Assembly: GCF_031450805.1 (NCBI RefSeq)
Contig: NZ_JARTVY010000001.1
Span: forward strand, 310,001 to 374,000
Length of the DNA stretch: 64,000 nt
Direction of reading: 5' to 3'
Source of the DNA: Caballeronia sp031450805
Lineage (GTDB): Bacteria; Pseudomonadota; Gammaproteobacteria; Burkholderiales; Burkholderiaceae
Shown: one piece after another, positions 27,191 to 34,392 of the stretch
Layout of the letters: the number at the start of each line of letters is the position of its first letter
Position numbering within the stretch: the first letter of the stretch is position 1
Notes under the pieces: model-generated
Databases searched by the model: none
What the model was told of the DNA's origin: nothing
The model's input: only the letters and a program-made list of their open reading frames with translations
Made by a program: the position numbers and the translations under genes

Positions 27191-28095
27191 CGAAGTTATC
27201 CGATTTTCGGCGCACGGCGTGCGTGGACTGGCTGGATCTCACGCTTACCACGTGCGGCCGGACCCAGTTTCGATATCTACAAGCAGCTCTGATCGCAGCC
27301 GGTGCCGATAAGCGATGGTTGGAACCTGTCGACCCAAGCCCCGGCGGAGTGACAAACACCTTCCGAGTGCGCTTCACCGACCGTCTGGCGAACAACTATG
27401 CCGCACTGCGGGAGGCGATTGCAGAAGTTTCGCGTGTCTTCCCTCTTGCGAGTGAGCCGAGCATTACCGCAATAGAGGTCGCATGCGACTTCATGCATAA
27501 AAGTGAGCTAGCACTGCGTGATTCGGCAACAATCTCCATGACGCATCGCCTCCAGAAAAGCTTGTTTGCAAACGGCACGAAGCCCCGCCAATACGATCCT
27601 TTGACCCGCAAGAATCGCTTCATGGATAAGCCCGGTCGCCGCCTCAATCCCAAGCTTAATTTCCGCGTTGGAAACAGGGACGATGATCTGGCATGGCACG
27701 TCTACTGGAAAATTACGGATAAAGACCTTCCGGTGCCGTCGTCAGAGCGGCGAGCGCGGGTGGAAGTCACGCTTCAACGAGATGTGCTGAGGTCTGTCGG
27801 GCTGGCAATGCTTTCGGACCTCGACGGATACGGATTCGGGAGTCTTGCGCCGTTTTTCCGATTCCGGACGCCCATCGCCCCGGACAAGCAAGCGCGCGGG
27901 AACCGCTACAAGCTAAAGGCAATCGAAATGAACAGGCGCTTGAACGACGCCACGCCGGAGCGCGGATTGCACAGCTTCGAGCCCTTAGGGCGGCGCGATA
28001 GGTGGCGGAAGCTGCGCAGCGAGAGTAGTCATCTACAAGCCGACGACGAGCTTCAGCGTGCGGTAAAGAACGCGCTACGCCATCTAAAGCTGTAG
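27187..28095 (+). CDS. Rep-like replication initiation protein
   Basis: 302 residues from a GTG start. Pattern resembles the Rep_trans/phage replication initiation family (PF02486-like): VDWLDLTL at 13-20, ITAIEVACDFM at 93-103, then VGNRDDDLAWHVYWKITDKD at 161-180 followed by RARVEVTL at 189-196, matching the order 'iGsR-rvYdK-RvElel'. Such proteins nick an origin and start rolling-circle replication in plasmids and filamentous phages; Y173 is a candidate nucleophile. This is signature recognition only. It is the last gene of a coupled three-gene unit. Confidence 0.6.
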   Translation: MTKLSDFRRTACVDWLDLTLTTCGRTQFRYLQAALIAAGADKRWLEPVDPSPGGVTNTFRVRFTDRLANNYAALREAIAEVSRVFPLASEPSITAIEVACDFMHKSELALRDSATISMTHRLQKSLFANGTKPRQYDPLTRKNRFMDKPGRRLNPKLNFRVGNRDDDLAWHVYWKITDKDLPVPSSERRARVEVTLQRDVLRSVGLAMLSDLDGYGFGSLAPFFRFRTPIAPDKQARGNRYKLKAIEMNRRLNDATPERGLHSFEPLGRRDRWRKLRSESSHLQADDELQRAVKNALRHLKL

Positions 28096-28295
28096 GTGGC
28101 TTGCGCAAAAAAAGGAGCGCAAATCGACCTATTGGCGCGCTTTAAACGCTTGCTGCGCCTGAATCCTGCCCCGATGATCCTAATAACTGTATGTATACGC
28201 TTTCCAATAGTCTCTCTACGAGGACGACCTGATGACTCTTAGCGGCGCGAGGGCCGCCCAATGATTGCAAAGACGCTGTCCGAGCTTTAGACACA

Positions 28296-28321
28296 ACGCA
28301 TGCGTAGATAGACGCATGCGA
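28296..28321. repeat. paired CGCATGCG palindromes
   Basis: CGCATGCG at 28297-28304 and again at 28313-28320, 16 bases centre to centre (about one and a half helical turns). Each is self-complementary and the two can pair with each other. Possible protein-binding site or origin element. Confidence 0.5.
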
Positions 28322-28483
28322 TCCTCGAACATGTGCAACCGATCAGGCGTGCGGCGGGAAAAATCACGATATCTTAGAAAACGCAAGCATGTCGCATGGC
28401 GGTCCATTCATCGACTGGCGATCGATTTGGTGGAACCTTATAGATCAGCAGGCGGCTCGCGCTAGCCCGCCCGAAGACGGCAA

Positions 28484-28502
28484 CGCGGCACGTCTTGCCG
28501 CG
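28484..28502. other. GC-rich hairpin at the SIR2 3' end
   Basis: CGCGGCA, five-base loop, TGCCGCG. It begins eleven bases past the SIR2 stop codon on the minus strand but has no T-run, so a classical intrinsic terminator is uncertain. Confidence 0.45.
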
Positions 28503-28512
28503 AGCCGATCGA

Positions 28513-30057
28513 CTATCTATATTTGAGGCAATCGAAGACGCAAACGAGCTTGAAGAAATTAGTAACGACGTTCGCTTTCTTACTTGAAGCGAGCGCAAGA
28601 TTATCAACAAGAAACTTTTGAAGCTGCGTCACCTTCAAAGACTTCTCGGGAAGCAAAGCCGCGTGGTTGACGACTGTCTCCGCGTCATACAGGGCGGCAT
28701 AAGCCTTGAAATCTTTCGCAAATTCCTTCGTTGCTTCTGCCGTAACCCTCGAAACATTCGTGGGAATAAAATTAACGAGCGATGCCTTAGCAGCGGCAAC
28801 AACCCTGGAATCAAAGTTCTTTACGTTAAATCCCGGGCTTCCTTGAGCCGTTTTCAAGTATTTGAACACCGGGACATTTTTTGAACGCTTCAGTATTTCT
28901 GGTAACGTGTCTCTAAGAATAAGATCCGCCTTATATCCGCCATCATTCAGCAGAACATCTTTTATAAGATCCATACGACTTATGGCTGTGTAACCTTTAT
29001 CCATTAGGCGCTCTCTTATGCCTACGCCTACCGCAAACTCCAACTTTGTAAAGTCCATCTGGTCGTTGATGTCCTGCACATACAAACGCTCACTCGGCAC
29101 TGTGGTATGAACGAGCTCAAACACCTGCTGCTTGAGCATTCTTAGTATCCGGGCCGGTATTTTTCGCTCTATTTTTGTCAGTGCCTCAAGAACACTCGCA
29201 AACGAACCAGTGGTGACTTGGTATACCGGCAAGCTTCTGCCGTCGTTACTAAGAATATTGCGCTCAAACCTATCCGTCGCAACGTTGGGGTCCCACTGCA
29301 CGAAGACTAGCCTATCTGCGAGCTTTGCAACGTTAGCTGGCGATAGGCACGATATTATCGAATGGATGATATCTAAGATATTCTCATCGGTAAGAGAGTA
29401 GCCGAGGAATACTATCGGATTCTCCACAAAGAAAGTTAGCAGCTTCGACGCTAAATACGGATTCCGACGATGAAATTCGTCATAGTCGGATTTGGTGAGC
29501 ACGAGGGACGAAGGATCGGTGTGTGAACCGTGAATCTTGTAGATTTCCCCGATCCCCTGGATCTGCGAGAACAGGAGTGCTTCCTGACCTACATATACTG
29601 TGTAATCCGGAAACAGATACTCTAGCAGACCATCCCAGTTCGTGGTCACGATTCCATCGACGACGATTTTTCTTAAAAGCTCCAGTTCCCCGACCAGCTG
29701 AGGATCATTAGTAATAACCCCCGATTCGCCGATGTGTCTAGCAATCTCGATCTTAAGGGCTGATTCTTTGTTGGTCGCGATCTTCCTGTATTGTTCGCGC
29801 GATTCCTTGTATTTTTCGTCTTTCCACCATCTCTCATGCAGCTCTCGCGCCATAGCCGATGCCAATTCCGGAAGGTCTCCGCCCGCCGTCGAATTGAGGA
29901 ATTCGTAATCGAGTCCGTGCGCTTGGCATTGCGAACGCAAAAGCCCCTCCCAGCCCTCAAGACCAAGGTATCGTCTAGCGACGCCTGATCCGATGAAGAT
30001 ATAAGGTGGCGAAGAGAAAGACTTAAAATGATTTAGAAGGCTCTCCGTTAAATCCAT
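28513..30057 (-). CDS. SIR2-family protein, candidate anti-phage NADase
   Basis: 514 residues. N-terminal SIR2-like domain: IFIGSGVARRYLGLEGW (G23-S24-G25), GIVTTNWDGLLEYLF (TTNWD 138-142), KIHGSHTDPSSLVLTKSDYDEF (catalytic-type H176), FLGYSLTDENI (219-227). These are the marks of prokaryotic defence SIR2 proteins that deplete NAD+ upon infection. Residues ~300-514 form a second domain I do not recognise, which may sense the trigger. The gene is clearly more A/T-rich than its surroundings and uses rarer codons (ATA, TTA), implying recent acquisition. GAGGA lies five bases before the ATG. No HerA, ThsA or other partner gene is adjacent. Confidence 0.82.
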   Translation of the reverse strand: MDLTESLLNHFKSFSSPPYIFIGSGVARRYLGLEGWEGLLRSQCQAHGLDYEFLNSTAGGDLPELASAMARELHERWWKDEKYKESREQYRKIATNKESALKIEIARHIGESGVITNDPQLVGELELLRKIVVDGIVTTNWDGLLEYLFPDYTVYVGQEALLFSQIQGIGEIYKIHGSHTDPSSLVLTKSDYDEFHRRNPYLASKLLTFFVENPIVFLGYSLTDENILDIIHSIISCLSPANVAKLADRLVFVQWDPNVATDRFERNILSNDGRSLPVYQVTTGSFASVLEALTKIERKIPARILRMLKQQVFELVHTTVPSERLYVQDINDQMDFTKLEFAVGVGIRERLMDKGYTAISRMDLIKDVLLNDGGYKADLILRDTLPEILKRSKNVPVFKYLKTAQGSPGFNVKNFDSRVVAAAKASLVNFIPTNVSRVTAEATKEFAKDFKAYAALYDAETVVNHAALLPEKSLKVTQLQKFLVDNLALASSKKANVVTNFFKLVCVFDCLKYR

Positions 30058-30328
30058 CTAATCCTCATGTTCGTTGTTACCTGCTTTTCTTGACAGTGCG
30101 CACCGCTCGTTGCGTGCCGGACGGTCACACACCGGGCCCCCAATGTTACGTCAGATAAAAGCTTGGGCCAATGCGCGACGTTTGCGCAAGATGCCGACGC
30201 CCTTAGTCGAGCTATGATTGCGTCATGTCCAACTCAGAGGTGCAGCACATTCGCCACCACGGGCAACTGAAAAACAAGAGAAACCTTTGCGGATCATAGG
30301 GTTGCGCTGATTTCTGGTGTCGAGTCAA
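30058..30328. other. right-end region of the element
   Basis: 271 bases between the SIR2 start and attR; should contain the SIR2 promoter. It includes the third decamer GTGCAGCACA (30240-30249), immediately followed by ATTCGCCACCA (30249-30259), an 11-base copy of the tRNA 3' end lying 80 bases inside attR. Confidence 0.5.
30240..30249 (+). repeat. third copy of decamer GTGCAGCACA near attR
   Basis: Exact match to the two copies near attL. It lies 80 bases inside attR, a distance typical of integrase arm-type sites. Role inferred. Confidence 0.5.
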
Positions 30329-30351
30329 TCGAGTCCCTGATTCGCCACCAG
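30329..30351 (+). repeat. attR: 23-bp direct repeat
   Basis: Exact copy of the tRNA 3' terminal 22 bases plus one, marking the right boundary of the element. The rest of the tRNA is absent here. Confidence 0.92.
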
Positions 30352-30358
30352 CTTCAAG

Positions 30359-30395
30359 AAAAAGCCGCTGTTCCCACAAGGACAGCGGCTTTTTT
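30359..30395 (+). terminator. original terminator of the tRNA gene, displaced by integration
   Basis: AAAAAGCCGCTGT (30359-30371) pairs with ACAGCGGCTTTTT (30382-30394), then T and G. It begins eight bases after attR, at the distance expected downstream of an uninterrupted tRNA gene. Confidence 0.85.
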
Positions 30396-30724
30396 GTCGT
30401 CTGCGGCGCGGGCAGCGAACGCGGTGGACGCGCTTCGTCTGGAAGCCCGGAAACGGAACCGGAACCGGAACCGGAACCGGAACCGGAACCGGAACCGGAC
30501 TTCGCCATTCAACGTTCGTCACCGTACATTCATACGAATCCGCCGGGCGGATACTTCATCTGCGCACCGGGGAACAAGCAGCACGCGCGAAACGAGAGAC
30601 CACAACAGGAAGGGCGGCGCTCGATCGAGCCGTGGGTAAAGGATGGGCGCATTGCAGCGCAGGTCTTTGCCAACGTCCCGACGGGTAGCAGGCGAAACAA
30701 GTCATCGCCCCGACAACGAAGCTC
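30396..30724. other. non-coding stretch downstream of attR
   Basis: About 330 bases with no supported gene. It contains the GGAACC microsatellite. Open frames across it are either arginine/asparagine or glycine/serine repeats created by the microsatellite, without ribosome-binding sites. Confidence 0.5.
30455..30498. repeat. hexanucleotide microsatellite (GGAACC)7
   Basis: Seven exact GGAACC units at 30455-30496, then GG. It is the only long simple-sequence repeat noticed in the window and lies about 100 bases beyond attR. Copy number could vary between strains by slippage. Confidence 0.9.
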
Positions 30725-30753
30725 AAAGCCGGCCAATGGCCGGCTTTTCTTTT
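30725..30753. terminator. bidirectional-looking hairpin after the zinc-ribbon gene
   Basis: AAAGCCGGCC (30725-30734) pairs with GGCCGGCTTT (30738-30747) with a three-base loop. The T-rich tail is on the plus strand (TTTTCTTTTC); the minus strand, where the zinc-ribbon gene ends at 30766, has a poorer tail. Confidence 0.6.
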
Positions 30754-30765
30754 CTCGAGACGCGA

Positions 30766-31149
30766 TCAGCGATAGCGCGCGAACACCGTCCGGGCACACT
30801 CGCCGCACCATCGACGCTGCGCCACGTCGGCATGCGCTTCCCAGACGTGGCCGTACGCGCATTGCCAGGTAAGCGGCGTCATTGCGTTCACATAGGGCGA
30901 CACCAATTTCCCGCCCCGCACGTCGGCCAGCGCGCGCGCCCGGTTCGTTTCGCTCTCCCGCCGATGCCCCGCGCAACTCATGCAGCGAATGTTCTGCGCA
31001 TGATCCAGCGATTCGTCCCAGCGATGGCCCCGCATGCACTCCCAGCGCGAAGTCGATTCATCGTTCGCTTGCCGCGATGCCGCCTCGCGATACCGCCAGG
31101 CCTCGTCGATCAGTGCGAGGTGTCTCTTGCCGTCGTGTTTGTCGCTCAT
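30766..31149 (-). CDS. zinc-ribbon protein (DUF4379-like repeats)
   Basis: 127 residues with two tandem motifs of the form W.C..GH.W ... C..C: RWECMRGHRWDESLDHAQNIRCMSC and LTWQCAYGHVWEAHADVAQRRWCGEC. This matches the 'probable zinc-ribbon' DUF4379 pattern, found in proteins near nucleases and in some phages. Function unknown; nucleic acid binding is plausible. ATG 31149 (MSDKHDGK) is chosen over the longer frame. It lies just outside the right end of the integrated element. Confidence 0.75.
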   Translation of the reverse strand: MSDKHDGKRHLALIDEAWRYREAASRQANDESTSRWECMRGHRWDESLDHAQNIRCMSCAGHRRESETNRARALADVRGGKLVSPYVNAMTPLTWQCAYGHVWEAHADVAQRRWCGECARTVFARYR

Positions 31150-31194
31150 TGCCCTCAACGCCCCAGCGCCTCCACGCATCAAACCTCGCCACGC

Positions 31195-31755
31195 TCAGTG
31201 CCGCCCGCCGCCTTCCGCCTCCGATCGCGACGTCGTCACCACGGTGCCATCCGGCCCGAAGTGCGCATTGAACATTGCATCCCGATTGACGCCGTCTTCC
31301 AGCCAATGCCAGCTCCACACGTGCTCCTGCTTCAGCCGGTACGCCGCGACGGTCGTCGGCTTGCCGAGCAGTCTGCGCACTTCGTCTTCGGTCATGCCGG
31401 GCCTGATCTTGGCGAAGTTTTCCGCCGTCAGCACCTGCGTCACCGATTCGAACAGCCCGTCCGGGTCGAGATCCACCATGTAGGTGTTCGTTCCCGCCGG
31501 GCCACGCGGATACTCGAGGCGCTTCGAGCCATCGGTGAAAGTGCGCTCCTTTTCGGGCTCGCCCATCTGGCTGCGAATCTGAGCCTCGGTCGTGATACCC
31601 GGCTTCAGGTCTTTCAGCAACAGCGTGTCGGGCTTCACCGAGTTGAAGAACGAACCGAGTTTGTTCATTGCTTCTCCGCTTTGTTGCTGGTCGCAGCCGG
31701 CAAGCAGCGACAACGTACCGAGCGCGACAAGCGCGGCGAACAGGGACTTCTTCAT
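31195..31755 (-). CDS. BamE-like (SmpA/OmlA) outer-membrane lipoprotein
   Basis: 186 residues. Signal peptide with lipobox LLAGC (C21). Two BamE-type units are visible: LKPGITTEAQIRSQMGEPEKER (about 51-71) and IRPGMTEDEVRRLLGKPTTV (about 117-136), each with the PGxT..., MG/LGxP pattern. E. coli BamE (about 110 residues) has one; the doubling suggests a relative, not necessarily the BAM subunit itself. Predicted periplasmic face of the outer membrane. It lies 19 bases downstream of the NlpD-like gene and is likely co-transcribed. Confidence 0.78.
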   Translation of the reverse strand: MKKSLFAALVALGTLSLLAGCDQQQSGEAMNKLGSFFNSVKPDTLLLKDLKPGITTEAQIRSQMGEPEKERTFTDGSKRLEYPRGPAGTNTYMVDLDPDGLFESVTQVLTAENFAKIRPGMTEDEVRRLLGKPTTVAAYRLKQEHVWSWHWLEDGVNRDAMFNAHFGPDGTVVTTSRSEAEGGGRH

Positions 31756-31774
31756 TTGACTTCCTTAATGCAAC

Positions 31775-32668
31775 TCAACCGCCCGCGCCGAGCAGCGGTA
31801 CCGGATCGACGGCGGCGCCCGCCTTTCTCACTTCGAAATGCAGCACCGGCGACCCGCCCGGCCCCGTGCCCATGTCCGCAATCGTCGCGCCCTGCTTGAC
31901 GCTGTCGCCCTCACGGACCAGCAGCTTCTCGTTGTACGCGTATGCGGTCAGATAATCATTGCTATGCCGGACGATGATCATGCGCCCATAAGAACGCAAG
32001 CCGCTGCCCGCATAGACCACCTTTCCGGGAGCCGCCGCCTTTACCGGCTGACCGACCTTACCGGCGATATCGATACCCTTGCTGCCGTTCGCGCCGAACT
32101 TGCGCACGATCTCGCCCTTGGCCGGCCATGCGAACGTACCCTTCGCGGCGGACGCATGCTCCTCGTCGCTTTTCGTTGCCGGCGCTTCCGCCGCCGGCTT
32201 CGCCGGTGCCGGAAGAATCGGCGGCAAGTCCTTCCCGCTCGTGGAAGCCGTTGTCGATGTCGACGCCGAAGCGGACGCTGCCGGCGGCGTCACGCGCAAA
32301 ACCTGCCCGACGTTGACCTGCCTGCTTTCCGGCAGCGAATTCCACGCGGCGAGGTCTGCGGGCTTCTGCTTGAAAATCCGCCCGATGGCATAGAGCGTAT
32401 CGCCCGGCTTCACGCGATAGAACCCCGGCGCGACGGGCGCCGACGACACCGACGATGCCGCCGCCGGAACGCTGCTCGGCGCGCTCGTGACGACGGGCGG
32501 CGCGCCCAGCGTCGTGTTTTCGACGATCGGCGCCGGCGACCTCGGCGTCGTCGTGCATCCTGTCAGGCTTGCCACCGCCGCCATGCCTGCCGCGAGCCCC
32601 AGACCCGCTACGACCGCACGATGATGCGGCCCAAAAAGTCCTGTTTGCATCGACACCAACCTTTCCAT
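31775..32668 (-). CDS. NlpD-like LysM/LytM lipoprotein with a degenerate LytM site
   Basis: 297 residues. Lipobox LTGC (C38), an A/S/P-rich linker, a LysM domain at about 84-126 (YRVKPGDTLYAIGRIF...), a second linker, then a LytM (peptidase M23) domain at about 180-297. The zinc residues are incomplete: GIDIAG has no preceding histidine (NGSKGIDIAG) and the usual YAH is YAY (LTAYAYNEKLLVREGD); LHFEVR remains. This fits non-enzymatic activators such as NlpD, which switch on cell-division amidases. A start at 32650 is an alternative. No rpoS is adjacent, so it may be a paralogue of the usual surE-pcm-nlpD-rpoS gene. Confidence 0.85.
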   Translation of the reverse strand: MERLVSMQTGLFGPHHRAVVAGLGLAAGMAAVASLTGCTTTPRSPAPIVENTTLGAPPVVTSAPSSVPAAASSVSSAPVAPGFYRVKPGDTLYAIGRIFKQKPADLAAWNSLPESRQVNVGQVLRVTPPAASASASTSTTASTSGKDLPPILPAPAKPAAEAPATKSDEEHASAAKGTFAWPAKGEIVRKFGANGSKGIDIAGKVGQPVKAAAPGKVVYAGSGLRSYGRMIIVRHSNDYLTAYAYNEKLLVREGDSVKQGATIADMGTGPGGSPVLHFEVRKAGAAVDPVPLLGAGG

Positions 32669-32721
32669 GCTTTGACCTGATCTCTTGCAAGCGCTTCAAT
32701 TTTTCCGCGTGCGCCGCCTGG

Positions 32722-32898
32722 CTAGCACACGGTCAAGCCGATCCCGTACACCGACGTGCCGACGCAACCGACGACGCCGCATCCCGACATCAGCATGCCG
32801 AGCGCCAGTGCCGACATCGCCATCAGCGCGACGCGCGGACCGCGCGCCCTCAACCATTCGCGCCCGCGCTCGAACGAACCCCCAGCAGCATAAAACAT
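32722..32898 (-). CDS. small putative lipoprotein
   Basis: 58 residues from ATG 32898 (AGG upstream). A positively charged N-terminus, a hydrophobic stretch (VALMAMSALALGMLMSGC) with a lipobox ending in C at about 39, and a short Gly/Val/Cys-rich mature part (GVVGCVGTSVYGIGLTVC). It resembles the small lipoproteins often annotated as hypothetical in Burkholderia. Upstream of the NlpD-like gene, same strand. Reality is uncertain because of its size. Confidence 0.5.
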   Translation of the reverse strand: MFYAAGGSFERGREWLRARGPRVALMAMSALALGMLMSGCGVVGCVGTSVYGIGLTVC

Positions 32899-33221
32899 TA
32901 CGAACCTGCTTCGCCGAAGTCGGCAAAAACCGAACACTTTAGGGCAAAGCGCGCGCCGTCGTTCGGGATTCTAAATATTTTAACGATTCATTCCGCGATG
33001 CGACGCCTGCGACAGTGTGACCTGCACCGCGCTTCCATCCTCCTCGGATAAAAAGCCTCGCGAAAGCCAGGCATAGGCCGATGGGCCAAAGCGCTGCCGC
33101 ATCGACAATCCTTGACACATTGCGAAACTTTCGCGCTCCACTTTCGGCTAAATTCGCCTCGCTCGGATGCAGGACCTTCCTGCCGTCCTGCAATTTCTCT
33201 CATTTTCTGGAGTGTTCGCGC
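32899..33221. other. intergenic region upstream of the GlsB gene
   Basis: About 320 bases separating the small lipoprotein (leftward) from glsB-like (rightward). No gene supported. It should contain divergent promoters; no clear pair of -35 and -10 boxes was found. Confidence 0.35.
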
Positions 33222-33482
33222 ATGGAACTCATGCATCACGGCATTTTGCTTGGCATCGTCATCGGCGGCGTAGCCGGCTGGCTGGCCGGGCTCATCATGA
33301 ACGGCAGCGGCTTCGGCGTGTTCATGGACATCCTCGTCGGCATCGTCGGCGGTGTAGTCGGCAATTGGCTGTTCACGAAGATCGGCATCTCGCTCGGCGG
33401 CGGCCTGCTCGGTTCGCTGCTGACGGCCGTGATCGGCGCGGTCGTGCTGATCTTCGTCAGCCGCCTCTTCAAGCGCGGGTAG
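33222..33482 (+). CDS. GlsB/YeaQ/YmgE family stress-response membrane protein
   Basis: 86 residues with three hydrophobic, glycine-rich segments: ILLGIVIGGVAGWLAGLIM, FGVFMDILVGIVGGVVGNWL, and GGLLGSLLTAVIGAVVLIFV. This is the transglycosylase-associated/GlsB pattern. Members are inner-membrane proteins induced by stress; mechanism unknown. ATG 33222 (MELMHHG) is preceded by CTGGAG; the longer frame begins in non-conserved sequence. Confidence 0.88.
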   Translation: MELMHHGILLGIVIGGVAGWLAGLIMNGSGFGVFMDILVGIVGGVVGNWLFTKIGISLGGGLLGSLLTAVIGAVVLIFVSRLFKRG

Positions 33483-33544
33483 TACCGCATCGAAGATCGA
33501 CGGGCCGGCCGCTCACAGGGTCCGGCCCGTCGCCAGCCGCGCTG

Positions 33545-34204
33545 TCACACCTTCGAGCGGCGGCGGCTTACTTTCCACAACGCGCCCAGTGCGATCGGCA
33601 CGATTGCCGCACCGATCCCCACGAGCACGATCACGTTCAGATATTGACGGATGAACGGAATGTTGCCGAAGAAGTAGCCGAGCAACACGAGCAACAGCAC
33701 CCAGATTGCCGCGCCGAGCACGTTGAAGAGCTGAAAGCGCGTCGCGTTCATCGCCGACGCACCCGCGACGAACGGCGCGAAGGTCCGCACCACCGGCACG
33801 AACCGCGCGATCACGATCGTCTTGCCGCCGTGCCTCTCATAGAAGTTATGGGTCTTCTGCAAGGCGGCGCGATCCAGGAAGCGCTCGAGCACCGGGATGT
33901 TGGTATCGAACACCTTCGGACCGATGGCCCGCCCGATCCAGTAATTCACCGTATTGCCCGCGATCGCCGCGACGAGCAGCAGCACGATCAGCGCGCCGAG
34001 ATCCATCTCGTGCGTGGCTGCAAACGCGCCGCCGATGAAAAGCAGCGAGTCGCCCGGCAGAAACGGGAATACCACCAATCCGGTTTCGCAGAAGACGATC
34101 AGGAACAACACCGCATAAACCCACGCGCCGTAGACGTTGATGAAGTCGCCGAGCGACTTGTCGATGTGAAGAATGAGTCCCAGGAAATGCAGCAGCGTGT
34201 CCAA
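33545..34204 (-). CDS. DedA family membrane protein
   Basis: 219 residues. DedA (VTT domain) signatures: VFCETGLVVFPFLPGDSLLFIGGAFA, a re-entrant loop region, and GKTIVIARFVPVVRTFAPFVAGASAM with the conserved arginine. DedA proteins act as lipid scramblases/flippases, for example returning undecaprenyl phosphate. The start is TTG at 34204: GAGGAA lies just upstream, at good spacing, and no ATG exists near the conserved N-terminus. It is divergent from mutL. Confidence 0.9.
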   Translation of the reverse strand: MDTLLHFLGLILHIDKSLGDFINVYGAWVYAVLFLIVFCETGLVVFPFLPGDSLLFIGGAFAATHEMDLGALIVLLLVAAIAGNTVNYWIGRAIGPKVFDTNIPVLERFLDRAALQKTHNFYERHGGKTIVIARFVPVVRTFAPFVAGASAMNATRFQLFNVLGAAIWVLLLVLLGYFFGNIPFIRQYLNVIVLVGIGAAIVPIALGALWKVSRRRSKV

Positions 34205-34392
34205 AAGCGTTCCTCGATGTAATGGGCTCCCGGCAGACGAAGGCGTCTGGCGGCAGCGAGCGAAGGGGTCGCGCCATGATACCGAAGTGACTGGCGGCGT
34301 CCGTTAAAAAGCGAGCATCCAGCCGCCAACTCACGGCGCGTCCGGGGGAGCGGCGCGCGCGGACGGCAGGTGCGAATCGTTATAATTCGGCC

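Larger units (their letters stand above)
28096..28512. other. gap after the Rep-like gene, candidate origin region
   Basis: 417 bases without a supported gene; short open frames resemble nothing. It holds two palindromic octamers (28297-28304 and 28313-28320) and a seven-base-pair hairpin (28484-28502) close to the SIR2 3' end. Its place immediately downstream of a Rep-like gene makes an origin possible. Confidence 0.4.

Noticed and set aside
28265..28465. 66-residue frame in the gap after the Rep-like gene
   Set aside because: No ribosome-binding site, no family likeness, and it spans the palindromes.
30212..30508. 98-residue frame starting with Gly-Ser repeats
   Set aside because: The repeats are only the GGAACC microsatellite read in frame, and the frame crosses attR and a terminator.
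30530..31039. 169-residue antisense-frame candidate overlapping the zinc-ribbon gene
   Set aside because: Shares DNA with the zinc-ribbon gene in another frame; the latter has clear CxxC/GHxW repeats.
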